DNA of 64,000 nt from Clitoria ternatea (lineage: Eukaryota > Streptophyta > Magnoliopsida > Fabales > Fabaceae): the NCBI GenBank assembly GCA_037962975.1, contig CM075671.1:15423001-15487000 (forward strand). The letters run 5' to 3'. The position numbers and the translations under genes were made by a program. Each line of letters begins with the position of its first letter. Within the stretch, counting starts at the first letter, position 1. The notes below the pieces were generated by a model, which saw nothing but the letters and a program-made list of their open reading frames with translations, was not told the origin of the DNA and searched no databases. Of the stretch, positions 38,691-50,529 are shown piece by piece.

Positions 38691-39890
38691 AGGTTCAAGT
38701 ATTTAACACAATAGCAAAAATACCTTCCATTCATCTCCTCAGCATTCCTCGCTAGGAATTCTATAAATGATTCAACTTCACCCTCGTACTCTAGACTTAT
38801 GCGTGATGTAGTTATCCAACTTCGATCCTTACCAACTGTTTACAAGGTGTTATGATCAATCTCACTTTTTTTACAAAGGTGGTGGTCCTATACCCATTTA
38901 GGATGACAATTGTTTTTATACGTCATTAATATATACAAGTTAGGAGTTATTTTAAAATTTGATCAAATTTCAGCAGCATTTCGCATTAGTCTCTAAGTAC
39001 CCAAAATGAGAGTGGTTAAATCAAATTCAACCACAACCAAATATGCACCCAGAGAACAACACAAAATGCAAGTTACCGAAAGTTTATCAAATTTTAAAAT
39101 AACTCATAACTTGTACATACTAATTACGTATAAAAAACAATTTTTCATCCCAAACTGTCCAAACGGACAATTCAAGATTCAACACAAATGATGAAATTAA
39201 TTAATTTAATGACTATTTCTGTCGAATCTTAAATGGGGAACTACGGTTCACTCATGTATAGTAACTTTCATACTAGTTAACTAGTATGAGCCTATGAGTT
39301 TACAAGATTGACAACCACACACATACAACAGCAATAGAAATAACATTATATAAGAGCAACAAACATATATAATATAAGATTGTAGGTGGATTTTATGTTT
39401 TCTGTAACTATTTCCACATTTTGAGTTTTATGATGAGTAAAGTGTCTATAATAATGTATTGCTAATTGTGAGTGAGTAAATATTTGAAAATGCAGATAAG
39501 TAAACCATCAGGTTATTCTTTAAATCAATAAGTTGTGTATTTTTGTCTTTGAAATTTTAAAATATCAAATTAGTTCTCACTGAGATGATCCAATCATCTA
39601 TTTTAGTCTTTTATAATGTACTTTTCACTATCATTTACACTTAAAAAGGATTAAATTAAAAACGATCTAATTAGAGGTTGAATTATGATTTTAAAATCTC
39701 AAAGATTACCAAAAAAGTACATGACTCATATGAACGTTGAGGGGTTAGCTGCCAGGCTCCTCCTATTGAGATAATAATTTCCTTTCAAAGTAAAACTAAC
39801 TTCTTTATTTGATTTTGAGAGTCAGTTGTATGGATCCCTAAAAAATTATGCCTGAGAAACTGTATATATATGTTATGTTCAAAGTTGCAC

Positions 39891-40302
39891 AACTATATCA
39901 TAAAGCTTTGATTTATTAACCTCAGCTTTGATTTATTAACCCCATTTTGTTAGGTTAGTATGAACTATGAAATGGGTCTATATTACTCACACAACTCAGA
40001 ACTTAACTAAGCTCTCATTACTTTCTTTTCTTCCTTTCACTACAGTCATAACATTTTTTAGGGATAAAACACAGTAAAGCTTTGATTTATTAACCTCAAA
40101 TCTAAGTACATAACTATATCATAAAGCTTTGATTTATTAACCTCATCTTTGATTTATTAACCCTATTTTTTTTAGGTTAGTATGAACTATGAAATGGGTC
40201 TATATTGAACTCACACAACTTAAAACTTAGCTAAGCTCTCATTACTTTCTTTTCTTCCTTTCACTACAGCCATAGCATTTTTTAGGGATAAAACACAGTA
40301 AA
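39891..40302. repeat. Tandem duplication of about 190 bp
   Basis: Two copies (39891-40079 and 40112-40302) both start AACTATATCATAAAGCTTTG and end GGGATAAAACACAGTAAA, with scattered differences. They lie inside the non-autonomous CACTA element. Function unknown. Confidence 0.85.
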
Positions 40303-41158
40303 ATAAACAGAGACAGAGACAAAGACACAGATAAATAGAACAGAGCCATAACATTGTTTAGTCGTCTATATTGACCCCATCACTATGCATTGTTAAAGAA
40401 AACACACACATAAACAGGGATATACTGATATTACCAGCAAACTAAACCAAACAGAGACAGAGACATAGATACAAGCTTCGACTAATAGAGTTAAACTAAA
40501 CAACGCATAGATACAATATACATAGTATAATATAAGCAGATGGGGTACGTACCAAACAATGCTGTGAAGAAGATGACTCGAAACCAAAGAAGGAAGGAAG
40601 GAGATAGTGAATGACGTAGACGACGACAAGCGAAGAGCACAAGCTGGAGAAAATAGCCAAAGACGAGCGTGAGAGGAAAAGAAGAAAGTGAAAAGGAGTA
40701 TCGAGCGCGACTTTTGATGTTCTGAAAATAGATTAATCACGGATCCCATTTGCAATTATGATTATATTATACATATAATCACGGTTCCACAATAACCCTG
40801 GTTAAATATTAACCCTATCATCACAGTTACAACAACAACCATGATTGTATCCATCAATATATAATCACAGTTGTGGAGTCAAGTGTGGTTATATACCCCC
40901 TACGAATAAACCCTAAAACCCTTAACTATATATCCACGGTTGGAATAACAACCGTGATTATATATCATGGATACAATCACGGTTATGATATTATCTGTGA
41001 TTCTAGCATTTTCCCTAAACCTACAATCATGGTTGGTAAGCAACCGTGATTATATAGTTACCTTATAATTTCAAAAATGCCACCGTGCATTCTTTTATCA
41101 CTGATCCACTCTAACCCGTGATTATATCCTGTTGTTATATCCATTTTTTGCACTAGTG

Positions 41159-41996
41159 GGGATTTGATATAAGTGGTAAGTGGCTTATTATCATTAAAGC
41201 AAAGTCTCAGGTTCAAGATCTTACGTATGTAGGAAATCCCTGCTAAGAGCCTTACTTGCCATATTCAGGTATGTGATGCAAGGCGAGCAGGATTCCTCTT
41301 GAAGGGAGATACGTGTGGAATATTTCTAAGAAAAAAAAACTCAATGTGGTACTTAAGTCATGAGGCTCTCCCACCTAATGTATTAGTTTTCTGGGTTGAG
41401 TTTTCCTTTTGTGTTTAAATTATACATGCACCTATAGGCTAGATTAAAATCCATAGGCACCAAATACTGATAGGTGAATAAAGTCGTCCATCAAAAGGGG
41501 AAAAGCTACCATCGGGTCATTGTCAATAGAGTGAAGTCATCATGGATGTTGGCCCTAAAAGGGGAAATAATGATAGAAGTCTCACATTGAAGTAACTAAG
41601 GAAGCTCAATGTATTACTTAAGTCGTGAGACTTTCCTACCTAATGGACTAGTCTTTTAGGTTGAACTTTCCTTTTGTTTTGAAGTCCTATAAAAGTTGTT
41701 AATCTAGCATGAATGAGGCACACTAGACTAAGAAGGGAATCAACCCACCAATTTAGATGAAAAACTATATTTAGTATTTATCTTTTTAGTTTTAAATGTT
41801 TGTTTTAAGAATTTTTGTGATGTTGCCAAGTGCATGGCTAACTTTTAGGGTTTCTTTGATTTTTAAATGTGTTCAATATCATTTGAAAGTTATGAATGAA
41901 ATTGGTACTTTCATTTCTTAGTTTCTCTCTTAATAGGATAATATCAACTCTAAATCCAAGCACCCTATCATTTTGGTGTTTTTATTCTCCTTCTTC
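41159..41996. other. Spacer with diverged direct repeats, probable old LTR-like sequence
   Basis: A block near 41340-41425 (CTTAAGTCATGAGGCT, then CCCACCTAATG) recurs at 41605-41690. The sequence at 41577-41605 (AAGTCTCACATTGAAGTAAC) recurs at 38028-38055 just left of the CACTA element, so an older repeat was split by it. No gene was recognised. Confidence 0.5.
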
Positions 41997-42401
41997 ATGC
42001 TTCCCAAAACAACCACATCTAAGGATGTAGAAAAAGCCATGCAAAACCAGTCTAAAAGATTACGGTCCATACACACCTAGCTAGGCAACCAACAACAATC
42101 ATTTGATTCTTGCCATCACAGTTTTGAACAAATGCTAGAGGCACGCCATGAAGTTCTAACAGCACTCGTGGGCCTAACTTGCTAGCAGAGTTTCCTTTCA
42201 ACCTCAGGTCACCATTACCTTCTCCTTAGATACTTGTCATGTAACTTCTATAACATTCCCTACCACATCAATATTTCCCACAACATCCTACCCCCATCTT
42301 TACCCATTTATTCCAGTTTGGTTATTTACCACCCTTTTCCTACCTTATCTCTATATTAGTCAACACATATTCCACTATTTAACCCCTCATACCCACTACA
42401 T
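41997..42401 (+). pseudogene. Old gypsy-type gag remnant, 5' part
   Basis: Starts with MLPKTTTSKDVEKAMQNQ and continues with a coiled region (SFEQMLEARHEVLTAL), then a Pro/Ser-rich linker, with stops. This resembles the N-terminal part of plant gypsy gag. The sequence resumes at 52083 on the other side of the Athila insertion. The match is by recalled family pattern only. Confidence 0.6.
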
Positions 42402-42596
42402 TGTTAGTCCTCAAATTTTCAATAAAATCTAAAATAAAAATTTCATAAAAATTATAAAAATTAGTTTAATTTGTTAGAAAATTAGGATTTAAATTCAATA
42501 AATGAGTGTTGTTGGAAATAATCTGCCCTTGATCAATTTTCTCTAGTTTTGCAGTGAAAAAGTTAAGAAATCAAGAGAAAATTACACTGGAGATCT

Positions 42597-42913
42597 GACG
42601 CGTAGCCTCACCCCACGCGTAGCATCAAGTGCTATATTTGATGCTGACGCTACGCATCACAGCCACGCGTAGCGTCAGTGCTGCGTTGTCTCCACTCTTA
42701 CTTTTGGCCAACCACCCCACTTGGACCCAATAATGGGCACTCCACTCAGCCCAAGGGCCACCCCAATCAGCATAACTGGCCAAAACTCGTGGAAACATGT
42801 CCAAGTGGCCAGGCATGATCAAGATTAATTATTGAAAGTGGCCATTATCAAGTGTTTAATGGAGGCTGAGTCAGGGATCTGACGCGTAGCGTCACAGGGA
42901 CGCGTAGCGTCAG
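42597..42913 (+). promoter_or_regulatory. ACGCGTAGCGTCA motif array in Athila U3
   Basis: Copies near 42597, 42614, 42645 (inverted), 42664, 42880 and 42899, the last ending 17 bases before the TATA box. The best copies are inverted repeats TGACGC-GTA-GCGTCA containing the TGACG core bound by plant TGA-type bZIP factors. The regulatory role is inferred. Confidence 0.55.
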
Positions 42914-42929
42914 CACCCTTGCTCAGCCC

Positions 42930-42937
42930 TATAAATA
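42930..42937 (+). promoter_or_regulatory. Athila LTR TATA box
   Basis: TATAAATA in CCCTATAAATAGGG, followed by a CT-rich start region (TCTCTTCTCTTCTC at about 42980). The 3' LTR copy is at 51058-51065. Confidence 0.8.
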
Positions 42938-43956
42938 GGGCCATCCAACACCATTCATAGCATCCCATTCCATACACTTCTCTTCTCTTCTCTCTTGTGC
43001 TCGACTTTGAGTACTTCTTTTGTGAGTTGTAGTTCTAGAATAGTTTTCTAGATACTTGAGTGTGTTTCGGTGTATTGTGATCATTGTATCGTGAAGTTTC
43101 CATCGTCTTCTTCGTAATGTCAAACTCTGTAAGTGTTGTTTTTACTTTTACCATGTGTAACTAATCTGTTTATGTTGGAATTGGTGAACTAATCTATTGA
43201 GTATAATGTTGTGAATTCGACCTCTGCATGTTTATGATTCAAGTCCATGTTAGTATTTCAACCTTTTATTAATATGAACGTCAAACGGGAGAATGATTTT
43301 CATGTGTATCGAAACTGGTTTTATTAGTGTAAATGTCAAACGGGAGAATGATTATTTATGCCGTATTGAAACTTGTTTTGACGAAAGTAAAAAGTTGGAA
43401 TACCCTTGGTATCTCAATTCTATAGGGGTTGTTAACCATTGTTGCCATAAGGCCAGGTCTTAATGCAAGTTTTTACTGAGAAAGCTCATGAGGGATCGGA
43501 CTTTACGGTGAATTCTTAGAATTTATATCACGAGGGATCGGTTATAATGATTTTAAGCTGCAATGACATGAAACTTGATGATTAAACATGCATGTTTTGA
43601 GTTCCTCATTGTTATTCTAGATTAGGGATCCAATTTCCAACATAATTTGTTTATCTGTGTTTATCTCAAGTATCTTACCTATTCTAGGTTATAACTCAAC
43701 TTTTTAGATAGATTTTATTTTCTTTTTATCCTATGAATCACTCAACCATGCTATCTTGTGAATATTGTATAAACTGTACATAAATCATTCTTTTGTTTAT
43801 AATTTCCTTCATATTTACCATAGTAAGTAGAAGATTACTGTTGTTATTGGACTTTCAATCCCAGTGGAACGATATCTAAATTTTGAAAACTACAAACGAT
43901 TGGTGCGCTTGCCAATTCACAAAGCCCGGTTACAACCGACGGGCGAACAAGTTTTC

Positions 43957-43973
43957 TGGCGCCGTCGCCGGGG
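43957..43973 (+). other. Primer-binding site, tRNA-Asp
   Basis: TGGCGCCGTCGCCGGGG seven bases after the LTR. This is the site typical of Athila and Tat elements, complementary to the tRNA-Asp 3' end. Confidence 0.85.
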
Positions 43974-44091
43974 ATTGAATTGTTTCAGTAAAACAGTAAA
44001 ATTTTAATTACCGTGGTAAATATTTTTTTTTACTTTAAATAATTTTTTTTTATTATCATTATTACACTAACTTTCTTTGTCTAGTTTGTGT

Positions 44092-47000
44092 ATGCAAACT
44101 CGATCTACCACAGGTAAAATTTATTTTGATCCTGAGATAGAAAGGTTTGTAAAGAAAATCAAGTCTTTGAAATCTAAAACACAAACTAATTCTTCTTCTA
44201 CTTCAAAAATTTTTGAAAATTCAAATATGGCTGCTGAAAGGAGAACATTGGGACAGTTTGCTGCTATAAATGGTCCACCCCGAGTTTCGGGAATGTTTCA
44301 AGGACCAGTTTTACCAGTGGAAATTAAACCTGCCACTTTAAACATTATTCAAAACAACCAATTTGCTGGTTTAAATCATGAAGAACCGTATGAACATTTA
44401 ACTATTTTTTATGAGTTATGCAGCACAATTGGTTTTGAACCCAATCAAGAAGAGTCTGTTTACATGAGACTCTTTCCTTTTTCATTGATTGGGAAAGCAA
44501 AAGAATGGTTTAAATCTTGTCCACCGGGTAGTTTTGCAAACTGGTCCGATGTTGAAAGAAAATTTTTGGAAAGATTTTATTCTCCTTCAAAATATTTTGA
44601 AGCAATGACAGCCATACACTCTTTTTCTCAAAATAATGATGAATCATTAGGAGAAACATGGGAACGATTCAAGGCACTCTTGAGAAAATGCCCAAACCAC
44701 AACCTGAATGATGCCGAAAAGGTAAGAATCGTTTACCATGGTTTATTGCCTCAGTTCAAGATGATGTTAGATGCTTGTGCAGGTGGTTTTTTAATGAACA
44801 AGACTGTGGAGGAAGCTATTGGAATATTGGAATCAATGTCCATTAGTGACCATCAAGCTAAACCAGCAAGAGGTAATAAACAAGGTATAGTTGAACAAGG
44901 AGTAAACGATACAGTGTTAATTCAACAAAAATTGTTGATGCAACAAATTGAGACTATGAGTAAACAACTTGGAAAATTGCAAGTTACCCATATACCACCA
45001 CAACTCCCTGCTCAATTAAAACAATGTGAGTATTGTATGGGCGAACAACCATGTGGTTACTGTGGAAATGAGCAAGAACAAGTTAATTCCTTGATTCATC
45101 AGAGATTACCTATAGGTAATTCCCTAAATCCTCTTGTAAATTCTTTTTCTAACAATTACTTACAGGAAAGGCAAAACTATGGCTGGAAACAAAATGTTAG
45201 ACCCTTCAACAATCAAGGAGATTACAATGCTAGGTTGACCAAGGCTGAAGAAAGTATTCAACAATTGATGCAATACATGGAGACAATCAATGTCGCACGC
45301 AAAGCATCAGATCAACAGTTAAGCCAGCTAGTAAAAGAAGTAGCCGACATCAAAGAATTCAAAGCGAAAGAACAATGTAAGGCTATTTTTACAAGAAGTG
45401 GTAAGGTCGTAGGTATGAATCAAGAAAAAGAAAAAGAAGAAGAGAATGAAAAAGAGAAAGAAAAAGAAGAAGAAAAAGAGAGTGAAGAAAAGAAAGAAAA
45501 TGAAAAAAATCAAAAAAATCAGTATCTTGGACAGACACCCCCTATCCAAGATTTACCATATCCTCATCCACCATCAAGAAAAGATAAAGAGAAGGAATAC
45601 AAAAGATTCCTTGAAATCTTTAAGCAGTTACACATAAACATTCCTTTTTCTGAGGCATTAGAACAGATGCCTACATATGCTAAATTTATGAAAGAACTGC
45701 TTACAAAGAAAAGGAAGTATGATGAAGAGATTGTAGAACTTGAAGCAAGCTGCAGCGCTATTCTACAATACAAGATGCCAGAAAAATCCAAAGATCCTGG
45801 TAAATTCACTATTCCTGTCTCTATTGGGGGAGTAAATATCGGTAAAGCTTTATTAGATTTAGGGGCTAGCATTAATCTAATGCCCCTAAGTATGATGAAG
45901 CGTATCGGTGATCTTGATCCACAGCAGACAAAGATGACTCTGCAACTAGCTGATAAATCCATCAAAAGACCTTATGGGATTGTAGAAGATGTGCTTGTAA
46001 AGGTTGACAAGTTCTACTTTCCTGTGGATTTTGTGATCCTAGACATGGAAGAGGATGCTGATGTTCCTCTAATTCTGGGAAGACCATTCATGAAAACTGC
46101 TCGAGTACTAATTGATGTGGACAATGGGAAGTTAGCAGTAAGAGTGCATGATGAGGAAGTAAATTTTGATGTCTTCAAGGCAATGAAACATCCCAACCCA
46201 AAGCAAGATTGTTTCAAAGTAGACGTCCTTGATGAAACTTATCTCTCCTTATCAAAAGGTATGATTATTTCTGACCCATTAAATAAGTTATTGACTAACT
46301 CAGTTGAATTTTTGGATGAAGAAGAGGAAAAACAGATTGAAAGATATCTTGAAGAATTTGATCACGGGAAAGAAATTTCCTTTGAATCAAGAAAGATTGA
46401 AGAAATTCAAGAATCACCTACTGAAAAGATCCAGAAACCTGAGTTAAAAGTGTTGCCTTCTAATCTGAAATACATCTTTTTGAAAGAAGGTAATTTGAAA
46501 CCAGTTATTATTAGTAATTTGTTGAGTGAAACAGAGGAAGAAAAACTGGTGGAAGTATTAAAGAGCAATCAAGAAGCAATTGGGTGGACGCTTGAGGATT
46601 TGAAAGGTATCAGTCCATCATACTGCATGCACAAAATTTTGTTGGAAGATAATTTCAAACCTATTGCTCAACCTCAAAGACGCCTCAATCCAACTTTGAA
46701 AGAGGTAACCAAAAAAGAGGTTTTGAAATTGTTGAAAGCAGGTATTATCTATCCAATTTCTGATAGTACATGGGTAAGTCCTGTTTAAGTTGTTCCAAAA
46801 AAAGGTGGTATGACAGTAATTGTTAATGAAAAAAATGAACTAATTCCTACAAGAACTGTCACCAGTTGGAGAATGTGTATTGATTATAGAAAATTAAATC
46901 AAGCAACAAGAAAAGATCATTTTCCATTACCTTTTATGGATCAAATGCTTGAAAGATTATCTGGACAGGAATATTATTGCTTTCTTGATGGATATTCTGG

Positions 47001-49332
47001 ATATAATCAAATTGCTGTTGATCCTCTTGATCAGGAAAAAAATGCCTTTACATGTCCTTTTGGCATATTTGCTTACAGAAAAATGTCATTTGGATTATGT
47101 AATGCACCTGCTACTTTTCAAAGATGTATGTTTGCTATTTTTGCAGATTTAATTGAAAAGAGCATTGAAATTTTCATGGATGACTTCTCAGTTTTTGGAA
47201 ATTCATTTGAAACATGTCTATCCAACCTGGACACCGTACTGAAGCGGTGTATTGAGACAAATTTAGTACTTAATTGGGAGAAATGTCACTTCATGGTGAA
47301 AGAAGGAATTGTACTTGGTCATAAAATTTCTTCTAAAGGCATTGAAGTTGACCAAGCCAAAATAGAGGTAATTTCTAAACTCCCTCCTCCTGTGAATGTA
47401 AAAGGTATTAGAAGTTTTTTAGGACATGCTGGATTTTATAGAAGGTTTATTCAAGATTTTTCAAAAATTGCAAAACCCTTATCAAACCTTCTAAATAAAG
47501 ATGTTGAATTTAAATTTGATGAAGCATGTCTTAAAGCTTTTAATTCTTTGAAAGAAAAATTGGTTACTGCTCCTGTAATTGTTGCTCCTAATTGGAATCT
47601 ACCCTTTGAACTTATGTGTGATGCAAGTGATTATGCTGTTGGAGCAGTTTTAGGTCAAAGATACGAGAACGTTTTTAAAGTCATACATTATGCTAGTAAA
47701 GTTTTGAATGAAAATCAAATAAATTATGCAACTACTGAAAAAGAATTACTAGCCATAGTGTATGCTTTAGAAAAATTTCGATCTTACTTGATTGGCTCAA
47801 AAATGATCATTTTTACTGATCATGCTGCAATCAAGTATCTTTTAACTAAACCTGATTCAAAACCTCGGTTGATCAGATGGATTTTGCTCCTTCAAGAATA
47901 TGATCTTGAAATCAAAGATAAAAAGGGTAGTGAAAATATGGTAGCTGACCATCTTTCTAGATTAGTGAATAATGAGGTTACTGTTAAAGAAAGAGAAATT
48001 TTGGAAGAATTCCCAGATGAAAAACTTTTCAAAATAACACAGCGGCCATGGTTTGCTGACATGGCCAATTTCAAAGCAGCAGGAGTTCTTCCAAATGATT
48101 TGACTTGGCAACAAAGAAAATTTTTTTTTAGAGATGCTAGATACTTTGTTTGGGATGACCCTCATTTATTCAAAATTGGAGCGGATAATTTGTTACGACG
48201 TTGTGTGCCTGACTGGGAAGTAAAAGATGTGTTGTGGCATTGTCATAAATCACCATACGGAGGACATTTTAATGATGAAAGAACATCTGTAAAAGTTCTC
48301 CAATCAGGTTTGTACTGGCCCTCTCTTTTTAAAGATGCTCACTTATTTGTTCAATCTTGTGATAACTGCCAAAGAACAGGTAATGTTGGAAGAAGGCAAG
48401 AAATGCCTCTTACAAATATACAAGAAGTTGAGGTATTTGATTGTTGGGGAATTGACTTCATGGGACCTTTTCCTAACTCATACTCAAATCAATATATTCT
48501 TTTGGCAGTAGATTATGTTTCAAAGTGGGTGGAAGCAATATCTACTCCCAATGCTGATACTAAAACTGTTGTGAATTTCTTGAAGAAAAATATTTTTTGC
48601 AGATTTGGGACACCAAGAACTTTAATCAGTGATGGTGGTTCACACTTTTGCAATAAAGTTCTTCAGAAAGTATTACAACATTATGGAGTAAAGCATAAGG
48701 TAGCCACAGCATATCATCCACAAACCAATGGGCAAGCAGAGATTTCAAATCGGGAAGTGAAAAGGATTCTGGAAAAAACTGTGTCATCTTCCAGAAAGGA
48801 TTGGTCACAAAAACTTGATGATGCACTCTGGGCATACAGAACTGCATTTAAAACACCAATTGGTCTTTCTCCTTTTCAGATGGTTTATGGAAAATCATGT
48901 CACCTCCCAGTTGAAATGGAGCATAAAGCATATTGGGCTTTAAAATTCCTCAATTTTGATCAAAATGCAGCAGCAGATAAAAGAAAGCTACAGCTTCTAG
49001 AGTTAGAAAAAATGAGGAACAATGCCTATGAATCATCCAGGTGCTACAAAAGTAAGGTGAAAGCTTACCATGATAAAAAGTTAAAGAAAAGACACTTCAC
49101 ACCAGGTCAGCAAGTTTTATTGTTCAATTCAAGATTAAAATTGTTTCCTGGAAAATTGAAATCAAAATGGTCAGGCCCGTTTTTGATTAAAGAAGTCAAA
49201 CCATATGGAGCAGTGGAAATTGAAGATCCAACTTCCAAAAGAAGTTGGATGGTAAATGGCCAAAGGTTAAAACTATATTTAGGTGGTGAAATTAACAAAA
49301 TTACCACCAGTTATCTTTTAACTGACCTTTGA
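44092..49332 (+). pseudogene. Athila gag-pol polyprotein, one frame with a single stop
   Basis: One frame of 1747 codons from the first ATG at 44092 (MQTRSTTGKIYF). A frame upstream of this ATG exists but lacks an ATG. By residue: gag core about 75-260 (NNQFAGLNHEEPYEHL, FLERFYSPSKYF); a CxxC-rich segment near 313-328; a Glu/Lys-rich run about 445-480; protease near 588 (LDLGASINLMPLS, with DLGA in place of DSGA as usual in Athila); reverse transcriptase with FMDD near 1029; RNase H near 1185 (CDASDYAVGAVLG); integrase with an H2C2 finger near 1383 and core (GIDFMGPFP near 1455, AYHPQTNGQAE). A TAA at 46786 (codon 899), just before VVPKKGG, separates protease from RT; it looks like one C-to-T change of a Gln codon. 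Everything else is intact. Confidence 0.95.
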
Positions 49333-50529
49333 AATGCAGGAATGTCAGGCTGGAGACATTAAATCTAGCGCTCAATGGGAGGCAACCCATTCTTTTCTCG
49401 TTATTTTTAATGTTTTTCATATATATATATAAAAAAAAATATAAATGAATCAGATTTTCGTTAGTAAGATAGTTTATACACTTAGAGTTTTTACACAATA
49501 AAACCAATTTTGTTAAAATCAATTTTTGATTCTTTATAACTTAGGAATTTTGATAAATTTAATTACAATAAGTTTATTAACCATCAAGCAAAAATTTCAA
49601 ATAACCCGGTGAGTTGAGAGATCCTTTTTACACACTTGAGGGTTTTAATCGACATATTTTCAATTCGAATTGATTTTGCTTTAATCTGTGATTTGTGTTG
49701 TTGTACAGAGAATTCGGGAAAATGATCAAGGCACATTTATTGGTGAAACAAAACCTTGGGCCAAACAGCTTACCTTGGTAAAAAGTCTTTTATCCTTTGC
49801 AAGCCCATTTGAGCCTAAAATAAAATTCTTTGGTACCCTTAAAGCCTAAATTTGTTTTTACCATTCCCTATACTTGATTGATTAAAAGAGCAGTTGAAAT
49901 AAATGAAAAATATTTTGAGTGTTCTCACAAAAAAGGGGAGTGAAAATAAGCAACTTGATTCTTTTCAAAAAGAAAATATGGAAAAGAAAAGTCAAAAATA
50001 GTGAAAAGAATCAAGTTGGGGGTATTTATTTTTCATCAATAAAAATAAATGAGAGTTTGGATCAAGAGAAAGCCTAAGGATTATAAAATGCTCTTTTATG
50101 ATTTCAGGTTTTTGAATTCCAAGAAAAACCATTGATTCTTGTAAACCAAGCCTCATTACAACCCGTGAAAAGACCTCGTGATTTCCGAATTAACTCTGTA
50201 TAAATAACCATTGATTAGATGACAAACAAAGTTAAATTCGTTTGATTTTATGATTGATTGAGTGAAATAGGTTACCAATTGCATAGAGATAAACACTTGT
50301 GAGGTAAGCCTGAAATTCTGCTTGATTGTTAATAGAATATTGTAAGTAATTTTATCAATAAACCTTTGTTATATTTGAATCAGTTTTTGATTATTACAAA
50401 ATAGTTGAAATTGTGTAATTATTTTTTGTGATAAATTTTCGGACTAACTTAAAAATTTGATTTCAAATTTTCATTTTCTTATTTTTCTCTCTTGCTCGAG
50501 GACGAGCAAAGTCTCAAGTTGGGGGTATT
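49333..50529 (+). other. Athila 3' non-coding region with hairpin and second polypurine tract
   Basis: About 1.2 kb with no env-like frame. It contains GCGCTCAATGGGAGGCAACC (49370-49389), a hairpin of 16-base arms (49951-49966 and 50003-50018), a polypurine-like GTTGGGGGTATT right after it (50015-50026), and the true tract before the LTR. The diverged copy at 1-690 keeps the hairpin and tract. Confidence 0.8.
50512..50529 (+). other. Athila polypurine tract
   Basis: AGTTGGGGGTATT directly before the 3' LTR, in the context CTCGAGGACGAGCAAAG typical of this lineage. Confidence 0.85.

Larger units (their letters stand above)
38074..41158. mobile_element. Non-autonomous CACTA element (3085 bp)
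   Basis: Left end CACTAGTGTAGAAAAGGG, right end on the opposite strand CACTAGTGCAAAAAATGG, with a 3-bp target duplication GGG (38071-38073 and 41159-41161). Sub-terminal repeats built from AATCACGGTT and its complement AACCGTGATT occupy about 38090-38220 and 40730-41110. No transposase coding region is present. The interior holds a fragment of an Athila LTR and a local duplication. Mobility would depend on a relative. The sub-terminal motif differs from that of the 17-25 kb element, which is therefore probably not its direct partner. Confidence 0.88.
42402..43949 (+). repeat. Athila 5' LTR (1548 bp)
   Basis: U3 runs to the TATA box at 42930 and carries six ACGCGTAGCGTCA-type motifs. R and U5 follow, ending CGGGCGAACA. 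It differs from the 3' LTR at about 42651 (G here, A there) and 42957 (C here, T there). Confidence 0.95.

Noticed and set aside
40393..40755. 120-codon minus-strand frame with hydrophobic stretches
   Set aside because: Lies in the non-autonomous CACTA interior near its sub-terminal repeats. No family recognised and the composition looks like AG-rich DNA read backwards.
42625..43123. Minus-strand frames of 64-65 codons, repeated at 50753-51251
   Set aside because: They lie in the two Athila LTRs on the antisense strand and owe their repetition to the LTR duplication, not to gene duplication.
44077..44091. Upstream extension of the Athila gag frame by five codons
   Set aside because: It begins with a non-ATG codon. 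The first ATG is at 44092 and gives the expected MQTRS start.
45328..45549. Phe-rich minus-strand frame
   Set aside because: Antisense shadow of the Glu/Lys-rich run in Athila gag.
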